A stretch of 14,357 nt of DNA from RGDT01 sp964630925 (GTDB lineage: Bacteria; Planctomycetota; Planctomycetia; Gemmatales; Gemmataceae). Below the pieces are notes generated by a model. That model saw only the letters and a list, made by a program, of their open reading frames with translations. It was not told the DNA's origin and ran no database searches. Location of the stretch: assembly GCA_964630925.1 (NCBI GenBank), contig CAZVZK010000213.1, positions 1 to 14,357 of the forward strand, written 5' to 3'. Position numbers and translations under genes: made by a program. Position 1 is the first letter of the stretch; each line of letters begins with the position of its first letter. Shown here piece after piece: positions 1 to 7,400 of this stretch.

Positions 1-58
1 CGGCCGTATCCTCCCTATTCCTATCAACGCCCGTTTCATTCACAACCTCTCAGGCGAG

Positions 59-79
59 CGGGCCCCCATCGGGGGCCCG
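59..79. terminator. GC-rich hairpin, possible terminator of an upstream gene
   Basis: A 9-bp perfect stem (59-67 with 71-79) closes on a 3-nt ATC loop. No T-tract follows on either strand, so intrinsic termination is only a possibility. It lies just before the diguanylate cyclase gene and would separate it from whatever lies left of the window. I see nothing else gene-like in bases 1-145. Confidence 0.4.
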
Positions 80-193
80 TGTGAAGCCGAGCGTCTCGGA
101 TCGCCCGCCACCGGAGCGTCTCCTCGGCCGGCGCGGGCACGGGACTTGCATCAGGTGCGCCGGTCAATTCCTGACGGCGTGCCCGGAGGAATG

Positions 194-1165
194 ATGCGCC
201 TGCTCATCCTTACAGACGACGAGGGAGCCCGCGCGGCCGTCGTCTCCGCCCTGGCGGAAGGCGGCTTCCCGCCGCCTGTCTTCGCCTCCGACGCCGCCGA
301 GGCGTGTGCCCTGGCCGCGACGGAGAGGCCCGCGGTCCTGCTGGTGGACATCGCCCGGTGCGGGCCAGAGGCCTGCCGCCTGTTGCGCGAGCCGGCCGCG
401 ATGAAGGACGTGCCCCTGCTCGCCCTCACCGACCGGCCGGCGCGCGAGGCCTGCGAGGAGGCGGCGGCGGCCGACGCCCACGACTTCGTCTGCAAGCCGG
501 CGTGCGTCGGCGAGCTGATCGGCCGCGTGCGCGCCGCCCTGGCCTTTCGGCGGCAGCTCGACGAGTGCCGCCGCCACACGCGTGAGCTGGAGCGCGTCAA
601 CGGGAAGCTCGCCGAGCTGGCGGTGATCGACGAGCTGACGGGCGTGCCGAACCGGAGGTTCTTCAACCACGTCGCCGCCCGCGAGTGGGCACGGGCCGCC
701 CGCGAGGGCTCCCCCCTCTCCCTCATCCTCATCGATATCGACCACTTCAAGTGGTACAACGACCACTACGGCCATCAGCGGGGCGACGAGTGCCTCCGCC
801 GCGTCGCGCTGGCCCTGGCCGGCGAGGCCCGCCGGCCGGGCGACGTGGTCGCCCGCTATGGCGGGGAGGAGTTCGCCGCCCTCCTCGCGCGTACCGCCCT
901 GCCGGGCGCCCTCAGCGTCGCCGAGACCCTGCGCACGCGTGTCGAGGCGCTGGGGCTGGAGCACGGGGCCTCCCCGGGGGGGCGGGTGACGATCAGCCTC
1001 GGCGTGGCCTCCACGGTGCCCCAGCGTGCCCGCTCGCTCGAGTCGCTCCTGGGGGCCGCCGACAGCGCCATCTACGCGGCCAAGCGGGAGGGCCGCAATT
1101 GCACCCGCACGTGCCCGGCCCCCCCGCAGGACGCCGGCCGTGTCGGACAGGAGACCCCCACATGA
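194..1165 (+). CDS. Response regulator receiver-GGDEF diguanylate cyclase
   Basis: Predicted cytosolic enzyme making cyclic di-GMP from two GTP, controlled by phosphorylation. With ATG 194 it is 323 aa. Residues 1-120 form a receiver domain with the acidic pocket (TDDE, 7-10), phospho-acceptor Asp52 (LLVDIA), Thr79 and Lys101 (CKP). A short helical linker (about 121-142) leads to a GGDEF domain with DELTGVPNRR, DIDHFK, the active-site GGEEF at 223-227 and, five residues upstream, RPGD (214-217), the RxxD product-inhibition I-site. Everything needed for activity and feedback inhibition appears intact. In-frame upstream TTG 146 and GTG 155 lack a ribosome binding site. GGAGGA at 185-190 directly precedes ATG 191/194; it is close to ATG 194, so either ATG could be used. 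The TGA overlaps the next gene's ATG (ATGA), implying translational coupling to a c-di-GMP phosphodiesterase. No cognate kinase is in the window. The PleD/WspR-like class is secure, but the signal sensed is unknown. Confidence 0.93.
   Translation: MRLLILTDDEGARAAVVSALAEGGFPPPVFASDAAEACALAATERPAVLLVDIARCGPEACRLLREPAAMKDVPLLALTDRPAREACEEAAAADAHDFVCKPACVGELIGRVRAALAFRRQLDECRRHTRELERVNGKLAELAVIDELTGVPNRRFFNHVAAREWARAAREGSPLSLILIDIDHFKWYNDHYGHQRGDECLRRVALALAGEARRPGDVVARYGGEEFAALLARTALPGALSVAETLRTRVEALGLEHGASPGGRVTISLGVASTVPQRARSLESLLGAADSAIYAAKREGRNCTRTCPAPPQDAGRVGQETPT
1149..1154 (+). promoter_or_regulatory. Ribosome binding site of the HD-GYP gene inside the cyclase gene
   Basis: AGGAGA lies 7 nt before ATG 1162, within the last codons of the diguanylate cyclase gene. 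It fixes the HD-GYP start and supports coupled translation across the ATGA overlap. Confidence 0.75.
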
Positions 1166-2550
1166 ACACCGCAACGGACGACCGCGCCCCGAGGGGGGCG
1201 GCCGCCCCCGCCTTGCTGGACGGCCCCGACGACCCGGTGCTGGCCGACCTGGGGCGGGCGGAGGAGCATTACCGCGCCGCCCGCCTGACGTGGGAGCTGG
1301 AGCTGGCGGAGGCCCGCCGCCTGCGCGCCGACCTCGCCGCCGCCCGCGATGCCGAGCGTGCCGCCGTCGAGGAGGCCCGCCGCCTCCGCGGCCTGCTGGA
1401 ACGCGAGCAGGCGCGCACGGCCCGCCAGCGCGAGCGTGCCGAACGCCTCGCCTCCGCCCTCAAGGACATCCACCGCGCCCTCGTCTCAGGCAACGTCTTC
1501 GAGTACATCCTCCGCGCCTGCCTCTCCCTCACCGGCGCCACGCGTGGCGTCTACCTGGTGGCGCACGGAGAGCGCCTCGAGGCCCGCGCCGCCGTGGACG
1601 TGGACGGCTACCCGCGCAAGCGGCCCTCGCCGTTCCTGCGTGCCCTGTGCGCCAGGGCGCTGGAGGGCGGCGAGTCGTTCGTGGCCAACGGCCGCGCCGA
1701 GATGGCGTCGCTGGGCGAGCCGGACGGGCCGGCCGAGGCCTTCGACAACTGCCTCGCCGCCCCCGCCGTCCTCCTGAAGGAGTTCAACGGCGTCGTGGTG
1801 CTGGCCGACAAGCCCGGCGCCGGCTTCGACCGCGAGGACGTGGAGCTGGTGCTGAGCATCGGCGACCAGGCCGGGGTCGCGCTGGAGAACCGCCGCCTCC
1901 AGGGCGAGCTGCTCCGCTCCTACTTCTCCGTCGTCGGCGTCCTCGCCGACGCCATCGAGGCCAAGGACCCGTACACGCACGGCCACTGCGAGCAGGTGGC
2001 ACGGCTCGCCCGCCTCACCGCCGAGCGTCTCGGCGGCGACGAGGCGTTGCGCAGCGTGTGCAGCTACGGCGGCCTGCTGCACGACGTGGGCAAGATCGGC
2101 GTCAGTGACGGCGTGCTGAACAAGCCCGGCAAGCTCCTCCCCGAGGAGTGGGACCTGATGCGCTCGCACGTCCGCATCGGCCGCGACCTGCTGGCCCACG
2201 TCCCCGCTCTGGACGGGGTCTCCGAGGTCGTGCTGCACCACCACGAGCGTTTCGACGGCACCGGCTACCCCGACGGCCTGGCCGGCGAGGCGATCCCCCT
2301 GGCCGCCCGCATCATCTGCGTGGTGGACGCCTACTGCGCGATGACCTCGAAGCGCAGCTACAAGGAGTCGGCCACGCCGGCCGAGGCCCGCGACGAGCTG
2401 ATCCGCTGCCGCGGCACGCACTTCGACCCGGCCGTCGTCGAGGCGTTCCTGGCCGCCCTCGACGAGGCCCACGCCCCCGACGAGGCCCTCATGCCCCCCG
2501 AGCTGGCCGAGGACGACTTCCACCTCGCCCTCCGCCCCCGCACCCCCTGA
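1162..2550 (+). CDS. GAF/HD-GYP cyclic di-GMP phosphodiesterase
   Basis: Predicted enzyme hydrolysing c-di-GMP (HD-GYP class, usually to pGpG/GMP with a di- or tri-nuclear metal centre). 462 aa. Residues about 30-105 are charged, Ala/Arg/Glu-rich and probably coiled coil. About 108-245 resemble a GAF sensor domain ending in the typical DQAGVALENRRL. About 250-435 are the HD-GYP domain, with HDVGK at 307-311, HHHERFDGTGYP at 359-370 and a C-terminal GTHFDP. The catalytic and GYP signatures are complete. One deviation is DAYCAMTS (389-396), where the family usually has DA(Y/F)DAMTS, so the second Asp is Cys. There is no receiver domain or membrane segment, so it should be cytosolic and sense a ligand or partner through the GAF domain. 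The start is ATG 1162, with AGGAGA 7 nt upstream and a 4-nt overlap with the cyclase gene. It converges on gcvPB with a 7-nt gap. Confidence 0.93.
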   Translation: MNTATDDRAPRGAAAPALLDGPDDPVLADLGRAEEHYRAARLTWELELAEARRLRADLAAARDAERAAVEEARRLRGLLEREQARTARQRERAERLASALKDIHRALVSGNVFEYILRACLSLTGATRGVYLVAHGERLEARAAVDVDGYPRKRPSPFLRALCARALEGGESFVANGRAEMASLGEPDGPAEAFDNCLAAPAVLLKEFNGVVVLADKPGAGFDREDVELVLSIGDQAGVALENRRLQGELLRSYFSVVGVLADAIEAKDPYTHGHCEQVARLARLTAERLGGDEALRSVCSYGGLLHDVGKIGVSDGVLNKPGKLLPEEWDLMRSHVRIGRDLLAHVPALDGVSEVVLHHHERFDGTGYPDGLAGEAIPLAARIICVVDAYCAMTSKRSYKESATPAEARDELIRCRGTHFDPAVVEAFLAALDEAHAPDEALMPPELAEDDFHLALRPRTP

Positions 2551-2560
2551 GCGGCGCTCA
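2548..2560. other. Palindrome containing both convergent stop codons
   Basis: TGAGC-GGC-GCTCA. The left arm begins with the HD-GYP stop TGA (2548-2550), and the right arm ends with the reverse complement of the gcvPB stop (2558-2560). The 5-bp stem is too short to be a convincing terminator and has no T-tract. Confidence 0.4.
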
Positions 2561-4009
2561 CGGACGCCACCGCAGGATCGGCGTCTTGGCCGCCCGCACC
2601 TCGTCGGGCCGGCTGCGCGGCATCGTGTGCGGGGCGTCCTTCAGGAACGCCGCGTCCTCGCCGATGATGCGGATGAGCGTGGCGGCGAAGGCGTCGAGCG
2701 TGTCCTTGCTCTCCGTCTCCGTCGGCTCGATCATCAGCGCCTCCGCCACCACGAGCGGGAAGTACACGGTAGGCGCGTGATAGCCGAAATCGAGGAGGCG
2801 CTTGGCGATCTCCATCGCGCTGATGTTCTTCTCCCGCCGCAGCGCCCGCGCGCTGGCCACGAACTCGTGCATGCAGCGTGGCCCGTGCGGCACGTCGAGG
2901 TGGCCCTTCACCTTGCTCAACAGATAGTTGGCGTTGAGGACCGCCTGCTCGCTCACCCTGCGCAACCCCTCCGGGCCGAGCGTGCGGATGTAGCAGTACC
3001 CGCGCACCAGGATGCCGACGTTGCCGAAGAAGCTGCGCACCCGGCCGATGCTCCTGGGGCGGTCCCAGTCGAGCTTATACGCGTTACCGTCCTTCACGAC
3101 GATCGGCGCCGGCAGGTACGGGGCCAAGAAGTCGCGCACCGCGATGGGACCGCTGCCCGGACCGCCGCCGCCGTGCGGCCCGGTGAACGTCTTGTGGACG
3201 TTGTAGTGCATCATGTCGGCGCCGAAGTCGCCGGGGCGCGTGATCCCCAGGATGGCGTTCATGTTGGCGCCGTCGAGGTACACCAGGCCGCCGGCGTCGT
3301 GCACCATCTTCGTGATCGTCGCGATCTGCTTCTCGAACAGCCCGAGCGTGTTCGGGTTGGTGATCATGAAGACGGCGGTGCGCCCGTCGAGGTGGGCCTT
3401 CAGGTCTTCGAGGTTGACGAAGCCGTCCGCGCCGCTCTTGATCGTGACCGAGTCGAAGCCGGCGATGGCGGCGCTGGCCGGGTTCGTCCCGTGGGCGCTG
3501 TCGGGGATCAGGACGCGCGTCCGCTTCTCGTTGCGGTCCTTGAAGTACGCGGACGCCACCAGCAGGGCCGTCAATTCGCCTTGCGCGCCGGCGGCGGGCT
3601 GGAGGCTGACGCTGGGCAGGCCGGCGATCTCGCCGAGGTACTGCTGCATGCCGTACAGCAGCTCGAGCATGCCCTGCGTGGTGCCGTCGTCCTGCAAGGG
3701 GTGCAGCTCGGCCAGCCCCGGCAGCGCGGCGAGGCGCTCGTGCCGCTTGGGGTTGTACTTCATCGTGCAGGAGCCGAGCGGGTAGAAGTTGGTATCGATC
3801 GACATGTTCTTCGTCGAGAGGTTGACGAAGTGGCGGACCACGTCGATCTCGCCGACCTCGGGCAGCGGCGGCGGCGTGGCCGCCAGCGCCCCCGCCGGCA
3901 GGAGGGAGGCGGCGGGTGGCGTCGGCACGTCGCACTCCGGCAGACGCGCGCAGCGCCGGCCCGGCCGCGACAGCTCGAAGATCAGGTCGGTGGACTGGTT
4001 CTTTTCCAT
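2558..4009 (-). CDS. gcvPB: Glycine dehydrogenase (decarboxylating) subunit 2
   Basis: Catalytic PLP-bearing half of the two-subunit P protein. With subunit 1 it decarboxylates glycine and passes the aminomethyl group to lipoyl-GcvH in the cytosol. From ATG 4009 the protein is 483 aa, normal for the family. The PLP-binding lysine lies in HYNVHKTFTGPHGGGGPG (Lys273), and PLGSCTMKYNP, SAHGTNPASA and LDGANMNA are all present, so it looks intact. An in-frame ATG at 4024 would add five residues but sits directly behind GGGG with no sensible spacing. ATG 4009 has a weak GAGA 7 nt upstream, the same arrangement seen at gcvT, and begins near the conserved LIFELSRPGRR. It is last in the gcvT-gcvH-gcvPA-gcvPB operon, 91 nt after gcvPA, with a repeat-like hairpin in the gap. 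Confidence 0.95.
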   Translation of the reverse strand: MEKNQSTDLIFELSRPGRRCARLPECDVPTPPAASLLPAGALAATPPPLPEVGEIDVVRHFVNLSTKNMSIDTNFYPLGSCTMKYNPKRHERLAALPGLAELHPLQDDGTTQGMLELLYGMQQYLGEIAGLPSVSLQPAAGAQGELTALLVASAYFKDRNEKRTRVLIPDSAHGTNPASAAIAGFDSVTIKSGADGFVNLEDLKAHLDGRTAVFMITNPNTLGLFEKQIATITKMVHDAGGLVYLDGANMNAILGITRPGDFGADMMHYNVHKTFTGPHGGGGPGSGPIAVRDFLAPYLPAPIVVKDGNAYKLDWDRPRSIGRVRSFFGNVGILVRGYCYIRTLGPEGLRRVSEQAVLNANYLLSKVKGHLDVPHGPRCMHEFVASARALRREKNISAMEIAKRLLDFGYHAPTVYFPLVVAEALMIEPTETESKDTLDAFAATLIRIIGEDAAFLKDAPHTMPRSRPDEVRAAKTPILRWRP

Positions 4010-4020
4010 GTGTGGATCTC

Positions 4021-4060
4021 GCATCCCCAGGGCTCGCAGAGCCTCACCCCGGGCTTTATT
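4021..4060. repeat. REP-like hairpin element between gcvPA and gcvPB
   Basis: This segment holds GGCTC-GCA-GAGCC (4031-4043, 5-bp stem, 3-nt loop) followed by CACCCCGGGCTTTATT. Read on the gcv-transcript strand it is AATAAAGCCCGGGGTGAGG, then the hairpin, then CCCTGGGG. The segment resembles a short dispersed intergenic repeat I associate with Gemmata-like genomes, but only one copy is in this window, so repeat status is inferred. It overlaps the alternative gcvPB start at 4024. Confidence 0.45.
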
Positions 4061-4100
4061 CTCGTCTCCGAAGCGGCTCCATCAGCCGACAGCCGAGGGC

Positions 4101-5471
4101 TCAAGCCAGAACCGGTGTATGGGTGGACCGCACCGCCGCGTTCAGCGACGCCGCCAGCGCCTCGATCTCGCCGCGTGTCCGCTTCTCGGTGACCGCCACG
4201 CTGAAGCAGTCGGCCAACGCCGGATACCAGCGCGACATCGACAGGCCCGCCAGGATGCCGTCCTCGAGGGCGTGGGCCATCAGCACCGGCACCGGCACCT
4301 CCGACCGCATCGTGAACTCCTTGACGAACGGGCGGTTGAACCGCAGGGACAGCCCTTCGACCTTCGCGAGATGCTCGGCGGCGTAATGCGCCTTCCGCAC
4401 GCACAGCTCCGCGGTCTCGCGCAGCCCCTGCGGGCCGAGCGCCGTCAGGTACACCGTCGCCTTGAGCGCCATCAGCCCCTGGTTCGTGCAGATGTTGCTC
4501 GTCGCCTTCTCGCGGCGGATGTGCTGCTCGCGTGTCTGGAGCGTCAGGGCGAACGTCCGCCTGCCCAGCCGGTCAACGGTCTGGCCCACGACGCGGCCGG
4601 GGATCTTGCGGAGGAACGCCTCCTTGCACGCCAGCAGGCCGAGGTACGGCCCGCCGTACGTCATCGGGTTGCCCAGCCCCTGCCCCTCGGCGACGGCGAT
4701 GTCCGCCCCGAAATCGCCGGGCCGCTTCAACACGCCCAGGCTCACAGGGTCGAAGCTGACGATGAGCAACGCCCCGGCCTCGTGCGTCATCTTCGCGACG
4801 GCCTCGACCTCCTCCAGGCACCCGAAGAAATTCGGGTGCTGGATCACCACCGCCGACACGGTCCCGTCGAGGTGCTGCTTCAGATCGTCGGGGTTGAGGA
4901 ACCCGTCCGGCGTCGGCACGGTGACCGCGGACGGCTCCAGGTTGGCGAGGTACGTCTGGAGAGTCTGGCGGTACTCGGGGTGGACGCTCTCGGCGACGAC
5001 CACCTTGCCCATGCGGCCCGTGTGACCCATGGCCATGAACACCGCCTCGACCACCGCCGTGCCGCCCTCGTACAGCGAGGCGTTGGCCACGTCCATGCCG
5101 GTGAGCTGGCAGATGAGCGTCTGGAACTCGAAGAACGCCTGCAGGCTGCCCTGGCTGGCCTCGGCCTGGTAGGGCGTGTAGGCGGTGTAGAACTCGCTGC
5201 GGCCGCAGACGGCATCGACGACGGCGGGGATGAAGTGGTCGTAGCTGCCGCCGCCGAGGAAGCACACGGCGTCGGCCGCCGAGCGGTTCCTCGCGGCGAG
5301 GCCCTGGGCGTGGCGCGTCAGCTCGATCTCGCTGAGCGGCGCCGGCACGTCGAGCGCCCGCCCGAGACGCAGGTCCTTGGGGATGACGGCGAACAGCTCA
5401 TCGACGGAGCCGGCCCCGACGGAGGCGAGCATGGCCCGCTGCTCGTCGGGGGTGTTCAGCGTGTATGGCAC
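4101..5471 (-). CDS. gcvPA: Glycine dehydrogenase (decarboxylating) subunit 1
   Basis: N-terminal half of the split P protein, which pairs with GcvPB to decarboxylate glycine. It is 456 aa, close to the usual 440-450. Recognisable stretches are the N-terminal YTLNTPDEQRAML, LGGGSYDHFIPA, FYTAYTPYQAEASQG (the YTPYQ region typical of this subunit), LYEGGTAVVEA and SNICTNQGLMAL. It lacks the PLP lysine, as expected. The start is GTG 5471, because PYTLNT aligns with the family's usual N-terminus and GAGGG (complement of 5476-5480) lies 4 nt upstream. That ribosome binding site forms one end of a 13-bp inverted repeat made of TTTTCAG units, so translation may be modulated by RNA structure. It lies 115 nt downstream of gcvH and 91 nt upstream of gcvPB. 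Confidence 0.95.
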   Translation of the reverse strand: MPYTLNTPDEQRAMLASVGAGSVDELFAVIPKDLRLGRALDVPAPLSEIELTRHAQGLAARNRSAADAVCFLGGGSYDHFIPAVVDAVCGRSEFYTAYTPYQAEASQGSLQAFFEFQTLICQLTGMDVANASLYEGGTAVVEAVFMAMGHTGRMGKVVVAESVHPEYRQTLQTYLANLEPSAVTVPTPDGFLNPDDLKQHLDGTVSAVVIQHPNFFGCLEEVEAVAKMTHEAGALLIVSFDPVSLGVLKRPGDFGADIAVAEGQGLGNPMTYGGPYLGLLACKEAFLRKIPGRVVGQTVDRLGRRTFALTLQTREQHIRREKATSNICTNQGLMALKATVYLTALGPQGLRETAELCVRKAHYAAEHLAKVEGLSLRFNRPFVKEFTMRSEVPVPVLMAHALEDGILAGLSMSRWYPALADCFSVAVTEKRTRGEIEALAASLNAAVRSTHTPVLA

Positions 5472-5475
5472 GGGT

Positions 5476-5480
5476 CCCTC
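5476..5480 (-). promoter_or_regulatory. gcvPA ribosome binding site, possibly sequestered in a stem
   Basis: GAGGG on the minus strand, 4 nt before GTG 5471. Four of its five bases (GAGG) are inside the 13-bp inverted repeat 5477-5489/5556-5568 and would be paired if the mRNA folds that way. Confidence 0.55.
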
Positions 5481-5568
5481 AGTTTTCAGTTTTCAGTTTT
5501 CAGTTTTCAGCAGCAGCCTCAAGGTCGGCCCGCTCGGACGAGCGCCGGCTGTTCCCTGAAAACTGAGG
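5477..5568. repeat. TTTTCAG heptamer array with inverted copies enclosing a hairpin
   Basis: On the + strand, four perfect tandem TTTTCAG units run 5483-5510, preceded by CCTCAG. Two inverted copies, CTGAAAACTG, lie at 5556-5565 and 5570-5579. The longest perfect pairing is CCTCAGTTTTCAG (5477-5489) with CTGAAAACTGAGG (5556-5568), 13 bp. Between them is a small palindrome CGCTCGGACGAGCG (5531-5544), making a nested cruciform. On the gcv mRNA the right arm carries the GAGG of the gcvPA ribosome binding site. Because the unit is repeated, several pairing registers are possible and not all of them cover that site. Confidence 0.85.
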
Positions 5569-5586
5569 CCTGAAAACTGCAAACTG

Positions 5587-5988
5587 TCAGTGAGCCTCCG
5601 ACTCCATCTGCTTCTGATACTGCTCCGGCGTCAGCAGGTGCGAAAGCGCCGCCTCGCCGGCCTTCGCGTCCGGGGCGAGCTTCACCTTGAACAGCCAGCC
5701 CGCGCCGAACGGGTCCGAGGTGAGCGGGGCCGAATCGGAGGCCAACGACTCGTTCGACGCCGCCACGGTGCCCGTCACCGGCGAGTACAGGTCGCTGACC
5801 GCCTTCACCGTCTCGACGTTGCCGCACGACTGCCCGGCCACGACCGCCTTGCCGACCTTCGGCACCTCGACGAACGTGATGTCGGTGAGCTGGTCGGCGG
5901 CGAATTTGGTGATGCCGACCGTCACCGTGTCGCCGTCGAGCAGCGCCCACTCGTGGGTCTTCGTGTAACGCAGGTTGGCGGGGACCAT
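5587..5988 (-). CDS. gcvH: Glycine cleavage system H protein
   Basis: Lipoylated carrier that shuttles the aminomethyl intermediate between the P, T and L proteins. 133 aa, normal length (about 125-130). The lipoyl lysine is Lys62 in VETVKAVSDLYSPVTG, and the N-terminal RYTKTHEW and GITKFAADQLTDITFVEVP are typical. Start ATG 5988 has a purine-rich GAGGGAGAG about 9-10 nt upstream. It lies 34 nt after gcvT, consistent with one transcript. No lipoyl synthase or ligase and no L protein are encoded in this window, so lipoylation and reoxidation must come from elsewhere. The identification is secure. Confidence 0.96.
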   Translation of the reverse strand: MVPANLRYTKTHEWALLDGDTVTVGITKFAADQLTDITFVEVPKVGKAVVAGQSCGNVETVKAVSDLYSPVTGTVAASNESLASDSAPLTSDPFGAGWLFKVKLAPDAKAGEAALSHLLTPEQYQKQMESEAH

Positions 5989-6022
5989 GACGCGGTTCTC
6001 TCCCTCACGAATTCATCTGTAG

Positions 6023-7102
6023 TCACGAGCGGCGGTAGAACGGCAAGGGGACGACCTGGCCGGGGGTGAATGTGTCGCCCCGGCCCACCGCCACCTCGAC
6101 GGGGGCGCCGGGCGGGAGCGGGGCCGTGTATGCCATCGCGATGACCTTGCCGACGGTCGGCGTGACGGTGCCGCTCGTCACGCGGCCGACGAGGTGGCCG
6201 CCCTGCCGGACCTCGGCGCCCTCGCGGGCGGCCCGCGGGCCCTCCAGCACCAGCCCCACGCGGCGGCGCTGCACCCGCGTGGAGTCCTCCTGGTTCCGCA
6301 CGATGGCGGCACGCCCCACGAAGTCGCCCTTGTCGAGTTTGACCGCCCAGCCGAGGCCGGCGTCGAGCGGGTCCGTCTCCTCGCCCAGCTCGTGGCCGTA
6401 GAGCGGCATGGCGGCTTCGAGGCGCAGCGTGTCGCGGGCGCCCAGGCCGCACGGCTTCGCCCCGCGGGCGAGCATGTCGTCGGCGACCGCGGCGCCCATG
6501 TCGGCCTTGATGATCACTTCGATGCCGTCCTCGCCCGTGTAGCCGGTGCGGCTGACGACGCACTGCACGCCCTTGTAGCGCGTCTGGGCGGCGAAGTAGT
6601 ACTTGAGCGCCGACGGGTCGGCGTCGAACATGCCGGCGCACATCGCCAGCGCCTTCGGCCCCTGGAGGGCGAGCATCGCCGTCGCCTCGGTGCGGTCGTC
6701 CACCGTCACGTCGCGCCCGGCCATGTGCGTCTTCAGGTGGTCGATGATCTTGAGCCGGTTGGAGGCGTTGACGACCATCGCCCAGCCCTGCGGCCAGCGG
6801 TATACCAGCACGTCATCGCGGATGCCGCCCGCCTCGTTACACACCAGGCCGTAGCGGACCTGGAAGTCCTTCATCGTGGCGATGTTGTTCGTGTAGACGT
6901 GCTGGATGAGGGCGGGCGTGTCGGCGCCGGCGAACGACAGGCGGCCCATGTGCGAGATGTCGAACAGCCCGGCGGCGGTGCGGACGGCGTTGTGCTCGTC
7001 GGTGAGCGTGGAGTAACGCACCGGGAGCTTCCAGCCGCCGAACTCGACCATGACTCCGCCGTGGGCGACGTGCCAGTCGTGGAGCGGTGTGTGCAGCGTC
7101 AT
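6023..7102 (-). CDS. gcvT: Aminomethyltransferase (glycine cleavage system T protein)
   Basis: Transfers the methylene group from aminomethyl-lipoyl-GcvH to tetrahydrofolate, releasing ammonia. 359 aa, typical length. Visible family features are the N-terminal LHDWHVAHGGVMVEFGGWKLPVRYS, GLFDISHMGRL, GGIRDDVLVYR, SRTGYTGEDGIEVI, GLGARDTLRLEAAMPLYGHEL and the C-terminal GTVTPTVGKVIAMAY. Start ATG 7102 has a weak GAGA 7 nt upstream. It is first in the gcvTHPAPB operon. A TACAAT -10-like hexamer lies 36 nt upstream without a good -35 box. I looked for a glycine riboswitch in the leader and did not recognise one. Confidence 0.96.
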   Translation of the reverse strand: MTLHTPLHDWHVAHGGVMVEFGGWKLPVRYSTLTDEHNAVRTAAGLFDISHMGRLSFAGADTPALIQHVYTNNIATMKDFQVRYGLVCNEAGGIRDDVLVYRWPQGWAMVVNASNRLKIIDHLKTHMAGRDVTVDDRTEATAMLALQGPKALAMCAGMFDADPSALKYYFAAQTRYKGVQCVVSRTGYTGEDGIEVIIKADMGAAVADDMLARGAKPCGLGARDTLRLEAAMPLYGHELGEETDPLDAGLGWAVKLDKGDFVGRAAIVRNQEDSTRVQRRRVGLVLEGPRAAREGAEVRQGGHLVGRVTSGTVTPTVGKVIAMAYTAPLPPGAPVEVAVGRGDTFTPGQVVPLPFYRRS

Positions 7103-7138
7103 GGCGTCATCTCGTGGCCGACGGGGCGGGAGATGGCC

Positions 7139-7144
7139 ATTGTA
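7139..7144 (-). promoter_or_regulatory. Candidate -10 box for the gcv operon
   Basis: TACAAT on the minus strand, 36 nt before the gcvT ATG. The -35 region 17 nt upstream is not consensus. TTGACG occurs at 7173-7178, but 28 nt away, too far for a standard sigma-70 promoter. Tentative. Confidence 0.35.
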
Positions 7145-7400
7145 TGCGCCCGGCTGCCGCGAAAAGGGCCCGCGTCAATTCGACGCTCCTCGTTGAAGCG
7201 ACACCCGGAGGACGTGGTTCAAAGGCGTGGGGCTGCTGGGGGTGGGCGCGGTATCGGGAGAGTCGGATCGCCGGGGCCAGGGGCTGATGTGGCTGACGCC
7301 CCGTCCCCGCACGGCGTCACCATCCCGGGGTCATGCGCCTGCCCACCCATGATCGCCGGGGCGATTCGTTTCCGTCGCGCGGGGGGGTGTGAGGGGGGTC

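Noticed and set aside
685..1161. In-frame extension of the HD-GYP gene upstream of ATG 1162
   Set aside because: It is an Arg/Pro-rich shadow of the GGDEF domain. ATG 1162 has an ideal ribosome binding site and the ATGA overlap.
3789..5573. Long open frame on the + strand opposite gcvPA/gcvPB
   Set aside because: Composition is that of an antisense shadow (Arg/His/Gly-rich), a common artefact where third positions are nearly all G or C; the minus-strand genes match known families.
7103..7300. Possible glycine riboswitch ahead of gcvT
   Set aside because: I could not find the conserved glycine-aptamer core or a tandem aptamer arrangement on the minus strand. A covariance-model search would be decisive.
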